From: Ignavibacteriota bacterium
GTDB taxonomy: Bacteria; Bacteroidota; Ignavibacteria; Palsa-1295
Length of the DNA stretch: 64,000 bases
Direction: 5' to 3'
NCBI GenBank assembly: GCA_003151825.1
Contig: PLYO01000029.1
Span: 1-64,000, forward strand
Every line of letters starts with the position of its first letter. Position 1 is the stretch's first letter. The notes below the pieces were generated by a model. That model was not told the origin of the DNA, made no database searches, and saw only the letters and a list, made by a program, of their open reading frames with translations. The position numbers were made by a program, and so were the translations under genes. This document shows positions 49,662 to 57,430 of this stretch, in pieces.

Positions 49662-50150
49662 ATGGCATTTAGCATTAACAGGGCAACATTAGTAGGAAAC
49701 GCGGGCAAAGACGCCGAAATTCGTTATACGGGTTCGGGCAAACCGGTCGCATCGTTCTCGGTAGCGACGACCGATAGCTGGACCGACAAGGCTTCCGGCC
49801 AAAAGCAAGAGCGCACGGACTGGCATAACGTCGTCGCGTGGAACTGGCTCGCGGAGTATTGCAACGAAAACGTAAAAAAAGGAAAGCGAGTGTTGGTCGA
49901 AGGCCGCATCCAGACCCGCAGCTACGAAGATAAAGACGGTGTAAAAAAATACGTCACCGAGATCGAAGCTTCGACAGTGATGACGATGGAGCGAACCGCT
50001 GCGGGAAATAGCGGAGGTCCGTCCCCATCGGGATCGTACAATCGCACGGAGAATTCTTCTTCTCGCCCGGCGAGCCAGCCTGCCGCCGGCCCCGCTCCCG
50101 TGCCCGAATACGAGCCGCAGGAAGCGCCCGTGGACGATCTGCCGTTTTGA
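49662..50150 (+). CDS. ssb: Single-stranded DNA-binding protein
   Basis: SSB coats single-stranded DNA and recruits repair and replication partners. The OB domain (1-110) has INRATLVGNAGKDAEIRYTG, KPVASFSVATTDSW and WHNVVAWNWLAEYCNENVKK, with GKRVLVEGRIQTRSYEDKDG. A Pro/Ser-rich linker follows, and the tail ends DDLPF, the partner-binding tip. The 162-residue length is standard. A GTAGTGGCGCGG REP begins 7 bp after the stop. Confidence 0.96.
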   Translation: MAFSINRATLVGNAGKDAEIRYTGSGKPVASFSVATTDSWTDKASGQKQERTDWHNVVAWNWLAEYCNENVKKGKRVLVEGRIQTRSYEDKDGVKKYVTEIEASTVMTMERTAAGNSGGPSPSGSYNRTENSSSRPASQPAAGPAPVPEYEPQEAPVDDLPF

Positions 50151-50155
50151 TTATC

Positions 50156-50226
50156 CATGTAGTGGCGCGGTTTCCGCGCCTGCCACTCGTTGGGACCAAA
50201 GCGCTGGCGGGGGAACCCCGCCACTA
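50156..50226. repeat. GTAGTGGCGCGG inverted REP pair
   Basis: GTAGTGGCGCGGTTTCCGCGCC and the inverted GGCGGGGGAACCCCGCCACTAC bracket about 25 bp between convergent ssb and DUF2127 genes. A diverged relative follows rsmG at about 19593. Confidence 0.7.
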
Positions 50227-50231
50227 CAAGT

Positions 50232-50669
50232 TTATCGATTGATCTTCCAGACGAGATAAATTACCACGGCGATATTGATGGCAAGGATGGCTATCTTGAA
50301 GGCGTCCGGTCTGCGAAATATTTCGTAAATTTCGATGGGTAGGAACGATGCGGTGGTGATGGCGGTAAAATACTCCGCCCAGCGTTTTTGCATCAGGAGT
50401 CCAATGCCCTCGGTCATAAACAGCGCGGCATAGAAGAGCGCGCCTGCGCTTACCAGCTCGATGCGGCCGTTGGTTGCGATGCCCACCATGTTGGTCAGCC
50501 GCGTGAGCGCGCGGAAATGCGCGTCCCCGCTTAATTGCGTGATGCGGTGCAGTGTTTCGCCGCGCATTTTTCCATCGAGCAGCGATAGCCCGCCCAGCGC
50601 GACCGCAAGCAGTGTTGTGGCTTTCGCAAGCTTGAAAATGGCAATTAGCAGCAGGCCGTGATCGCGCAT
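50232..50669 (-). CDS. DUF2127 family membrane protein
   Basis: The 145-residue protein has the family start DHGLLLIAIFKLAKATTLLA, two further hydrophobic stretches (VSAGALFYAALFMTEGIGLL and FKIAILAINIAVVIYLVWKI), and a central LFYAALFMTEGIGLLMQKRWAEYFT, which is the best-conserved DUF2127 block. Four membrane helices are likely. The function of the family is unknown. Its start lies next to the REP cluster of the RAYT locus. Confidence 0.8.
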   Translation of the reverse strand: MRDHGLLLIAIFKLAKATTLLAVALGGLSLLDGKMRGETLHRITQLSGDAHFRALTRLTNMVGIATNGRIELVSAGALFYAALFMTEGIGLLMQKRWAEYFTAITTASFLPIEIYEIFRRPDAFKIAILAINIAVVIYLVWKINR

Positions 50670-50679
50670 GATTTATCAG

Positions 50680-50776
50680 TCCCGGAGGGACGGTATGTCG
50701 GTAGCCGGTGACGTAAGTCACCGGGTGCTTGTGGATGATTGTGTTTCAAGTCCCGGAGGGACGGCATGTTCATTGC
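50680..50776. repeat. REP cluster, right side of RAYT1 (3' end of the gene)
   Basis: Two AGTCCCGGAGGGACGG units (about 50678 and 50750) flank GCCGGTGACGTAAGTCACCGG, a near-perfect palindrome. The second unit lies inside the RAYT 3' coding end. The inverted set lies at 51297-51386. Confidence 0.85.
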
Positions 50777-51248
50777 CCATCCGTCGGTAAAATTCAAAAA
50801 GGTAATCCGCTTTGAATTCGATCTCCAATGCTTTCAATAACTCGATGTATTCTTCTTCAAAGGTCTTCACTCGATGATGTTCCTGTTGGTTGAGGACATA
50901 TCGAATTACTTCCATCTTTTGCGATTTGGAATGCGAGAAAACTCCATAACCTTCCTGCCATTCGAACCGGCCATGAAAAACCCCCCGCTCATTGATAAAG
51001 CGGGAGCTGTTCGCTTTTATGGCCTGAATGAATTTCGCGGGTGCGATCATCGGGTGCAAGCTTACGAAAAGATGAACGTGGTCTGTAACGCTTCCAATCG
51101 CTAAAAGCTTAGGTGAATGCTCGAAATTAGCGACGATGCCAGCAATGTATTTGTGAAGCTCTTCACGAAAATCATCGCGGAGAAGGTTTTCGCGGCCCTT
51201 TGGCGCAAAAATAAAATGAAGTAAAATCGATGCGTGTGTCGATCCCAT
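50718..51248 (-). CDS. REP-associated tyrosine transposase (RAYT), Y1/IS200-like
   Basis: The 176-residue protein has the HUH nuclease motif DHVHLFVSLHP, preceded by LHFIFAPKGRENLL and followed by FIQAIKANSSRFINE, FEWQEGYGVFSHSKSQ (catalytic Tyr context) and VIRYVLNQQEHHRVKTFEEE. RAYTs are single-copy relatives of IS200/IS605 transposases that mobilise or maintain REP palindromes. The gene is framed by inverted REP clusters, the standard REPtron layout. Its last residues (AVPPGLETQSS) are translated from the REP itself. Confidence 0.92.
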   Translation of the reverse strand: MGSTHASILLHFIFAPKGRENLLRDDFREELHKYIAGIVANFEHSPKLLAIGSVTDHVHLFVSLHPMIAPAKFIQAIKANSSRFINERGVFHGRFEWQEGYGVFSHSKSQKMEVIRYVLNQQEHHRVKTFEEEYIELLKALEIEFKADYLFEFYRRMGNEHAVPPGLETQSSTSTR

Positions 51249-51276
51249 TATATTTTTTTGTTTGATAAAACGAATG

Positions 51277-51284
51277 CAAAGTTA
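51277..51284 (-). promoter_or_regulatory. Possible -7 element (TAACTTTG) for RAYT1
   Basis: Minus-strand TAACTTTG matches TAnnTTTG 29 bp upstream of ATG 51248. Confidence 0.4.
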
Positions 51285-51296
51285 CGACGTAAGAAC

Positions 51297-51386
51297 ATGC
51301 CGTCCCTCCGGGACTTGGTGTTCGATGCCGCTTGCCTCCGGTGACTTACGTCACCGGCTACCGACATGCCGTCCCTCCGGGACTAC
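51297..51386. repeat. REP cluster, left side of RAYT1 (5' end), abutting pfkA
   Basis: CATGCCGTCCCTCCGGGACT appears twice (51298 and 51365), around CCGGTGACTTACGTCACCGG. This is the inverted counterpart of 50680-50776. The last unit supplies the pfkA stop codon. Confidence 0.85.
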
Positions 51387-52354
51387 GTTGCCAGCACCTT
51401 CGCCAATTGAAACAAGCTTAAATCTAATTCTTTTTTGCGCGTCGCAACGTCGGCAAGCGGGGTGCGGACGATTTGGCCGTTTACAATGCCAATAAGCACC
51501 CCATGGATATCCTGCGCGATGCACTCGATGGCGGCAACGCCAAAGCGCGCGGCGAGAATGCGGTCCGAAGCGCTGGGAACTCCGCCGCGCTGGACGTGCC
51601 CCAATATCGTCGTGCGGATCGTGAACCCGGCCATGTCCGGGTGCTCGTAAATGGCCTTGGTAAGTTCGCTCGCATTGTAGGCCGCGCCTTCGGCCACGAC
51701 GACGAGCGCGTGCGATTTTCCCCTTCGATACGCGCTTAAAATATCGCGGGTCACATCGTCCGGGTTCATTTCGACTTCCGGAATCACAACGGTCTCCGCG
51801 CCGCCGGCAATGCCGCAGACAAGCGCGAGATACCCGCACTCGCGCCCCATGACTTCCACTAAGACCGCCCGCCGGTGCGAGGATGCGGTAACTTTTAATC
51901 GGTCGATCGCTTCCAAAGCGATGTTCGTTGCCGTATCCACGCCGAGCGTGATGTCCGAGCCATACACATCGTTATCGATCGTCGAGGCGATGCCCACGAC
52001 GGGAAATCCGAGCTTCGAAAGCTCGTACGCGCCAATCTGCGAGCCATTGCCGCCGATCACAATAAGCGCGTCAATGCTATTGTCACGCAAAATTTTGAGC
52101 GCGCGCTCGCGCGCGGCGGGCTGGCGGAATTGCTCGCTCCGCGAGCTTCCTAAAAAAGTTCCGCCGAGCTGGATGATACCGCCCACGTCGCGGGCGAGCA
52201 ACTTACGGAACGTGCCCGCGAGCAGGCCGTCGTAGCCGTTCGGCACGCCGAACATTTTCATCTCTTTCTCGCTGCCCGCACGGACGACGGCGCGGATCGC
52301 TGCGTTCATTCCCGGCGCGTCCCCGCCGCTGGTCAATACTGCTATTCTATTCAT
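51383..52354 (-). CDS. pfkA: ATP-dependent 6-phosphofructokinase
   Basis: PfkA phosphorylates fructose-6-phosphate in glycolysis. The 323-residue protein has the family landmarks: AVLTSGGDAPGMNAAIRAVV, GGIIQLGGTFLGSSR, VIGGNGSQIGAYEL, PVVGIASTIDNDVYGSDITL (catalytic Asp in the TIDND motif), VEVMGRECGYLALVCGIAGG and ILGHVQRGGVPSASDRILAA. Within the ATP site GNGSQ replaces the GGDGS of classical ATP enzymes, so the phosphoryl donor should be tested. Its TAG stop codon is the first part of a REP (GTAGTCCCGGAGG). A -7 element lies only 6 bp upstream of the ATG. Confidence 0.94.
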   Translation of the reverse strand: MNRIAVLTSGGDAPGMNAAIRAVVRAGSEKEMKMFGVPNGYDGLLAGTFRKLLARDVGGIIQLGGTFLGSSRSEQFRQPAARERALKILRDNSIDALIVIGGNGSQIGAYELSKLGFPVVGIASTIDNDVYGSDITLGVDTATNIALEAIDRLKVTASSHRRAVLVEVMGRECGYLALVCGIAGGAETVVIPEVEMNPDDVTRDILSAYRRGKSHALVVVAEGAAYNASELTKAIYEHPDMAGFTIRTTILGHVQRGGVPSASDRILAARFGVAAIECIAQDIHGVLIGIVNGQIVRTPLADVATRKKELDLSLFQLAKVLAT

Positions 52355-52360
52355 TGGCTA

Positions 52361-52368
52361 CAAAAATA
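52361..52368 (-). promoter_or_regulatory. Possible -7 element (TATTTTTG) for pfkA
   Basis: Minus-strand TATTTTTG matches TAnnTTTG. Only 6 bp separate it from the ATG at 52354, so transcription would start at or next to the start codon. Confidence 0.4.
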
Positions 52369-52424
52369 CGGAATTATCGCCGCGTCACGGCGCTGCCGCG
52401 CCGTGCGACCCAGCGCAGCCGCTA

Positions 52425-52506
52425 ACGCGGCGGGGAACAAATGCATCATTTCCCCGCAGCGGAGCCGCTTCGCTACGTAGCCCGGCGTGGCAACGCCGGG
52501 AAATCG
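52425..52506. repeat. REP cluster at the 3' end of RAYT2
   Basis: GCGGAGCCGCTTCGCTACGT and AGCCCGGCGTGGCAACGCCG form a two-hairpin unit. The right part overlaps the RAYT2 coding end. The inverted counterpart lies at 53140-53220. Confidence 0.8.
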
Positions 52507-53015
52507 TGCGCCGGGGGATGCGCGGATGCGCCGGCAATGGGAACCGCCACATTCACGGCGATATTAAAATTAAATCCATATTCTGCTGAATACGGGAGTC
52601 CCAGCATCGCGAAGATGCGCAGAATTTCTTCCTGAAACGTCTCTTTTTTGTGATGCGCTTTCTGATTCAGCACATAGCGTTTCACCGCCGGCACCTGCGA
52701 TTTCGAATACGTGAACGCGCCGTATTCTGTCTGCCACGCGAAGCGGCCTCGAACGAGGTGCTCCTCATTCACCATGTGGGATGAATTCGATTTGATGTCT
52801 CGCACCAAATCCGAGATACATTGCGACGGATGCAGGCGCAGCAAAATATGAATATGGTCCGGCATCCCGCCGATGGCGATGACCTCATGCTTGCGGTTAT
52901 TGACGATAGCGATAATATAGGGATATAATCGTTCCTCGAGTTCCCGATCAATCAGGGCATCCCGATGCTTGACGGCGAAAACAAGCTGAACGAATAGCTG
53001 GGTGTAATTGGCCAT
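52473..53015 (-). CDS. REP-associated tyrosine transposase (RAYT), second type
   Basis: The track ORF starts at 53264, but its first 83 residues are translated REP sequence; the natural start is ATG 53015 (MANYTQLFVQLVFAVKHRDA), giving 180 residues. The HUH motif is DHIHILLRLHP, followed by DLVRDIKSNSSHMVNEE, FAWQTEYGAFTYSKSQ and VKRYVLNQKAHHKKETFQEE. The C-terminal tail HPPAHDFPALPRRAT is encoded by the REP at 52473-52506. It differs clearly from RAYT1 and has its own REP family (GCGGAGCCGCTTCGC), so two REPtrons lie 1.2 kb apart. Confidence 0.9.
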   Translation of the reverse strand: MANYTQLFVQLVFAVKHRDALIDRELEERLYPYIIAIVNNRKHEVIAIGGMPDHIHILLRLHPSQCISDLVRDIKSNSSHMVNEEHLVRGRFAWQTEYGAFTYSKSQVPAVKRYVLNQKAHHKKETFQEEILRIFAMLGLPYSAEYGFNFNIAVNVAVPIAGASAHPPAHDFPALPRRAT

Positions 53016-53139
53016 GATGGATAATGATAAATGAACTACGAAAATACGAAATTTATCGCGCGCGTCACAGCGATGCGGCGTTTCGTTTCCAGCGCGGGGG
53101 GAATGGGGGGATTGGATTCCGCCGCGCGTTTCCCGGTGT

Positions 53140-53285
53140 TGCCACGCCATTTCCCGGCGCTGCCGCGCCGGGCTACGCAGCGAAGCGGCTCCGCCGCAGG
53201 AAATAATGCATTTGTTCCACGCCGCATTTGCTCCCGCCGCGTGAGCGGCTGCGCTGGGTAGCACGGCGTGGCAACGCCGTGAAGG
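53140..53285. repeat. REP cluster at the 5' side of RAYT2
   Basis: CCCGGCGCTGCCGCGCCGGG, CTACGCAGCGAAGCGGCTCC and the following AATGCATTTGTTCC mirror 52425-52506. A further unit GTGAGCGGCTGCGCTGGGTA with CACGGCGTGGCAACGCCGTG follows to 53285. The rest of 53016-53427 contains only the promoter element below. Confidence 0.8.
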
Positions 53286-53342
53286 CCGGGAATATTACGC
53301 TCCTATTTTCCCGGATTTCACCACACCGCCCGTTTTTTTTCG

Positions 53343-53350
53343 TATATTTG
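53343..53350 (+). promoter_or_regulatory. Bacteroidota-type -7 element (TATATTTG)
   Basis: TATATTTG follows a T8 run (GTTTTTTTTCG) and matches TAnnTTTG exactly. It is 78 bp upstream of the large T9SS cargo at 53428. Confidence 0.55.
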
Positions 53351-53427
53351 TATTCGGATGTTACCCCGGCCAGACGATTTGCCGGGTGAAAACCTCTTTT
53401 TCGACCTAATTTTAATCATTTAAAATC

Positions 53428-56400
53428 ATGAAAAATCGATTACTTCCTTCCTTCGCGGCTCTGGCCGTGCTTCTTTTCCTTCTTCCGTTAGCTTCTAACG
53501 CGCAAACGCCAGCCGGATCGACGATCTCAGCTCCGACGGTAACACCGTTGCTATCTCAAAACTTTAGCGGGGCTACGTTCCCGCCGACCGGATGGTCTGC
53601 TACCAACACGGCTGCCGGCAATCAAACCACTTATGCGGCATCCTCGGTGGCTTGGTACCATAGCACCGCCGGCAACGGTGGCACCGGCGGTGGCACCTAC
53701 GGCTCCGCCGTCGCAAATGGAATGTGCGCTTATAGCTACTTATGCTATGATAATGCCCCTCCGTACACATACAATGGATACTATATCGGCGCAATTACTC
53801 TGACTGGGCCGACGGTTAGCCTCGCAAGTTTCCCGGCTGCCGATTCGCAATTTATCGATTTCGACGCGTTCATCCCCACTAATGCTTATGAGTCAGGCAA
53901 TAATGCCAATCTCGGATCCACTTTCACTGTAATGAATGGGGCTTCCTCGTTGTCTTCATACAGTGTAACGACGTTCGCTAACGGCACGACCGGTAACACC
54001 GGCATTACGGCCCCGAGCGATCCCGCGAACTATACGGCGTCAACGTATTGGAAACACTTCCACATTGCCATTCCTAAAGGTACAAGCTCGCTCTCTCTCG
54101 CCTTCAATTATAACATGGTTTACACGGCAGGGTGTTATTATACCTACTTTTACGCAGACAATTTCGGCGTTACTAATGTTGTGGTCTCGGACTACCACTA
54201 CGCTACCATGACCGTGAACGGGCCTACAACGCTCAACTTCGGAACAGTGCCCTTTCAGCAGCCGGCCGGCCCGTATTATTGCGACCTCACCTGCCCCGGC
54301 ACGAACTCGGCTTCAATATCTCTCGTCAATTATGCTATTAGCGGCGCAAACCCCGGCGACTTCACGCTGACTCGCACGCCCGCCTCAATTGCGGTGGGAG
54401 CAAATGATTCCGTTGGCGTATTGTACACGCCTCAGGGGACCGGCTCGCGTTCCGCAACTCTAACTTTCAGTTTGAACGGGACACCCCCGGGAAATGTCAC
54501 CGTTTTGCTTTCAGGTACGGGAGTCGCTCCAACGGTCAAGTATAGCTCGACGGCGATGTTTCGCGGGGTCAGTACGGAGCTTACCGATACATCGGGCACG
54601 CAGTATCTTTACGTGAATTCCACGGGCGCGGTGGCGCTGACGGTTCAAAGCGTCAGTATCGTCGGTTTGGATGCAAGCGCTTATCTCATCACCCATGTGC
54701 CCGCAGGCTCCATCGCTGCCGGAGGGGTGGATTCGATCGGGGTTCGGTTCTTCCCGGACTTGGAAGGCGTTCCAAGCGCTCAGATGGTGATTAAAACTAA
54801 TGCGTCGAATCTTCCGATAGACACGGTCAAGCTGAGCGGCATTGGCATCCTGCCGCACCTTTCTATAAGCAGCAGTAATGCGCCGTCGGTTAGTTCTGCC
54901 TCCCAATATCTGGCCGTGAGTTTCGATTCGGTGACCATGGGGACGGACTCGTGCCTGTCGCTTGTATTGACGAACCCGGGTTCGGACACGGTGGCCATCG
55001 AGTCAAATTATTTTGCGAGCGCGGATCCGGATTTCAGCTTCACTCCGCTGACAGGAAAGGCGGACACGCTCATCGCTCCGGGAGGGTCGCAAATGATACA
55101 AGTATGCTTCAATCCGGTTGGGCAAGGCTACCGCACGGCCACGCTCCGAATCGTGACGAGTATCCCGCCCGATAAAACGGTTGCGGCACTCGATACGAAT
55201 TCGTATGCCGTGGTGTTCATCGGCACGGGCGTGCCGGTGGGGCATCTTGCGATCACTGGTCGCTCGAATGGGACTACGCCCATTACCACGCCGGCTTGCG
55301 TGACCGACACGTTCTGGAATACGGGCGCGGCGAGTCTGACGCTTGACACCATCACGTTCACGGGCGCGAACGCAGCCGATTTTTCCGGCACGCCGCAGGT
55401 GTTTCCAGTCGTGATTCAGGCAAATTCATTCTGGCCGTATCAGGTCTGCGCGACGCCGCACGATACGGGCACCGAAATCGCCGTGCTGACAGGTGTTGCC
55501 TCGATCGGCGTACCGGCGCTGCAATTGGCTACGTTTAACCTTTCCGTCTATGGGACGAAAGTCGCGGATACGCTTGTGGTTACCGTGCCCTTCACTACGC
55601 CTGTCTGCGGCACGGATACGGCGACGATCACGGTCACGAATACCGGCAATGTAGCCGCCGCGTATCAGGCGTCGGTCGCCGGTGGCACGAATCCGGCCGA
55701 TTTCACGGTCGTTCTTCCGGTTACATCTCCATCGGAGTCCGGCGGCGGCGTAGCGACCTTCAAAGTGGCGTTCACCCCGACGACAGCCGGTAACGAGACG
55801 ACTAACTTCAATATCGCCGGCGGCGGCAATGGTACGCTCGTGCTAACGGCTACGGGCGGCGCGGCCACGATCGCGGGTTCCGGGACTGCTCCGAACGTCG
55901 GCGTTGGCGCTCCTGCCGAGATATTCACTGCCAAAATCGACAATACGGGAACCTGCCCGTGGACTCCGGGTCCGGCCGTCGCTCTCAGCCCGTTTACGTA
56001 TGTGGGCGGTGGCACGACTCCGATCGCTCCGGGCGGGAGTACTACAGACACCTTCTCATTGGCTACGGCAGTCGCCGGCAACTATATGAACGAGCCGGTG
56101 AGTTTCCCCACTGCGGTTGGAACCTCGCTTCCGGCGGCCAATGTCACGCTTTCGGGGGTGGTATTTTCGGCGGATGTTCAGCCGATTTCCTCGATAGGCG
56201 GCTATAGCCTCGATCAAAATTATCCGAATCCGTTCGGCGGCGAAAGCACTGTGGATCTCACGCTTCCCACGGGCGGGACGGTCCAGCTTAACATTATCAA
56301 TGTCGAGGGGCAGGTTGTTGAAAGCGTGCTCGATCGGCATTTCGATGCCGGAACGTTCGAGGTGACGCTCCATGCCGATGCCCTCGCGAGCGGCACGTAT

Positions 56401-56460
56401 TACTACCAGATGACCTCTGGCGGCGTCATACTCACGCGGCAGATGGAAGTGATTAAGTAA
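53428..56460 (+). CDS. Large T9SS cargo with ASPM/Ig-type repeats
   Basis: The 1010-residue protein has a signal peptide (LLPSFAALAVLLFLLPLASN). The N-terminal 230 residues resemble a lectin-like or choice-of-anchor beta-sandwich (LSQNFSGATFPPTGWSATNT). Then come about six ASPM/SPD-2/Hydin-like units of about 110 residues (TLNFGTVPFQQPAG, NPGDFTLTRTPASIAVGAND, SVGVLYTPQGTGSRSATLTF). The C-terminus YSLDQNYPNPFGGESTVDL to RQMEVIK is a type A sorting domain. A surface or structural role is likely. The gene has its own promoter element and ends in a strong terminator. Confidence 0.87.
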   Translation: MKNRLLPSFAALAVLLFLLPLASNAQTPAGSTISAPTVTPLLSQNFSGATFPPTGWSATNTAAGNQTTYAASSVAWYHSTAGNGGTGGGTYGSAVANGMCAYSYLCYDNAPPYTYNGYYIGAITLTGPTVSLASFPAADSQFIDFDAFIPTNAYESGNNANLGSTFTVMNGASSLSSYSVTTFANGTTGNTGITAPSDPANYTASTYWKHFHIAIPKGTSSLSLAFNYNMVYTAGCYYTYFYADNFGVTNVVVSDYHYATMTVNGPTTLNFGTVPFQQPAGPYYCDLTCPGTNSASISLVNYAISGANPGDFTLTRTPASIAVGANDSVGVLYTPQGTGSRSATLTFSLNGTPPGNVTVLLSGTGVAPTVKYSSTAMFRGVSTELTDTSGTQYLYVNSTGAVALTVQSVSIVGLDASAYLITHVPAGSIAAGGVDSIGVRFFPDLEGVPSAQMVIKTNASNLPIDTVKLSGIGILPHLSISSSNAPSVSSASQYLAVSFDSVTMGTDSCLSLVLTNPGSDTVAIESNYFASADPDFSFTPLTGKADTLIAPGGSQMIQVCFNPVGQGYRTATLRIVTSIPPDKTVAALDTNSYAVVFIGTGVPVGHLAITGRSNGTTPITTPACVTDTFWNTGAASLTLDTITFTGANAADFSGTPQVFPVVIQANSFWPYQVCATPHDTGTEIAVLTGVASIGVPALQLATFNLSVYGTKVADTLVVTVPFTTPVCGTDTATITVTNTGNVAAAYQASVAGGTNPADFTVVLPVTSPSESGGGVATFKVAFTPTTAGNETTNFNIAGGGNGTLVLTATGGAATIAGSGTAPNVGVGAPAEIFTAKIDNTGTCPWTPGPAVALSPFTYVGGGTTPIAPGGSTTDTFSLATAVAGNYMNEPVSFPTAVGTSLPAANVTLSGVVFSADVQPISSIGGYSLDQNYPNPFGGESTVDLTLPTGGTVQLNIINVEGQVVESVLDRHFDAGTFEVTLHADALASGTYYYQMTSGGVILTRQMEVIK

Positions 56461-56496
56461 TAGGTTTCAGAGTTTTGTTTCATAGCTGTTGTGTCG

Positions 56497-56529
56497 AAAG
56501 GGCTTCTCTAACGGGGGAAGCCCTTTTTT
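56497..56529 (+). terminator. Rho-independent terminator of the T9SS cargo gene
   Basis: AAAGGGCTTC pairs perfectly with GAAGCCCTTT (56497-56506 and 56517-56526) around a 10-nt loop, followed by TTTATG. Confidence 0.85.
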
Positions 56530-56546
56530 ATGCCCACATTTCTATG

Positions 56547-56630
56547 TAGGGGCGCATGGCAATGCGCCCATTTGGAATGGCGCCTGGAGGAGATTCATAC
56601 GGGAGCCGGGCGCATGGCCATGCGCCCCTA
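56547..56630. repeat. GGGCGCATGGC REP pair
   Basis: TAGGGGCGCATGGCAATGCG and its inverted partner CATGGCCATGCGCCCCTA bracket about 38 bp; each arm is a hairpin. No ORF is present. Confidence 0.75.
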
Positions 56631-56749
56631 AAAGTGGGGAATAAGAAAAATTTTCCTGAGGGCATGTTCAGGATTTTTTTTGAGACAACGTTGTTCTTAA
56701 GAAAACGGGTGGGACATCTTAGGCTTCTTAAAAATTATTGGTACATGAC

Positions 56750-57121
56750 ATGAAATCTAAAAAGGAATCCTCCAGTCCTTCGCACGGGGCCAAACCGGCG
56801 GAGCGGAAGACCCGTCCGGTACGGGGGACGAGAAGCAGCAAACATTGGGCCTATAGCAATATGAACGACGATCAGGACATGGACATCGACGCGAGCGAGG
56901 CAAGGTCCTTATCTCGCGATTACCGTGACGACCTCCGGGATATTTTGGACGCGGCCAATGACGATAGCGGTGTTTCGCGCTACCGGATTTGCAAACAAAT
57001 GGGGATCGATAGCGGGACGCTATCGAACGTGCTGGCCAAACGGAGGCATTTCTCGCTCGATAAGCTCGATGAGATGCTTGGGTTGCTTGGCTACCGGATA
57101 ATCTTTACGCGGGACAAATAG
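56750..57121 (+). CDS. Small HTH protein (XRE-like) with charged N-terminus
   Basis: From ATG 56750 the protein has 123 residues (the track uses TTG 56738). The N-terminal half is lysine/serine-rich and disordered-looking (SKKESSSPSHGAKPAERKTR). The C-terminal half is an HTH: DDSGVSRYRICKQMGIDSGT, LSNVLAKRRHFSLDKLDEML, resembling the DNA-binding domain of short XRE regulators, followed by a beta strand (GYRIIFTRD). Neighbours give no clue to the target. Confidence 0.75.
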   Translation: MKSKKESSSPSHGAKPAERKTRPVRGTRSSKHWAYSNMNDDQDMDIDASEARSLSRDYRDDLRDILDAANDDSGVSRYRICKQMGIDSGTLSNVLAKRRHFSLDKLDEMLGLLGYRIIFTRDK

Positions 57122-57430
57122 CGTTGAGTCTGGCGAGCACGGGGGCGTCGATGAAGCCGGTCAGAAAAAGGGCTGGAAATAAAAAGACCCCGGCCTTTTC
57201 TCTTTCGAGAGCGATCCGGGGCCTGGTCCGTCAATATGTGGGAGAGAAAAATCTTTCTCGCCATGGGCGGTCTCAAGTGCCGTCCAACGAGAAAGACTTT
57301 AGCTCAATATAACCAACAAAACTACGAAATTTGTCCTAACCATAACAATAGGCCGCAGGACTTTTTTATTGTAGGATAATGAGCATCACCTTGTGGGACA
57401 ATAGACTGTATTCTCCGAAAAAATTGAGCC
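57122..57430. other. 309-bp intergenic region
   Basis: No supported gene lies here. The 62-residue ORF at 57124-57312 has no domain and overlaps a hairpin that better fits a terminator of the opposite strand. A run AATAGGCCGCAGGACTTTTT at 57347 can also fold weakly. Confidence 0.55.
57178..57221 (-). terminator. Possible terminator of the NarL-type regulator transcript
   Basis: On the minus strand GGCCCCGG and CCGGGG enclose a loop with an inner CTCTCGAAAGAG stem, followed by TCTTTTTATTT. It is about 210 bp beyond the regulator's stop. Confidence 0.4.

Noticed and set aside
52473-53264. Full 263-residue ORF as one transposase gene
   Set aside because: Residues 1-83 are translated REP and spacer sequence; the family start is ATG 53015.
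57124-57312. 62-residue ORF as a gene
   Set aside because: It has no domain and no ribosome site, and covers a hairpin with a T-run for the opposite strand.
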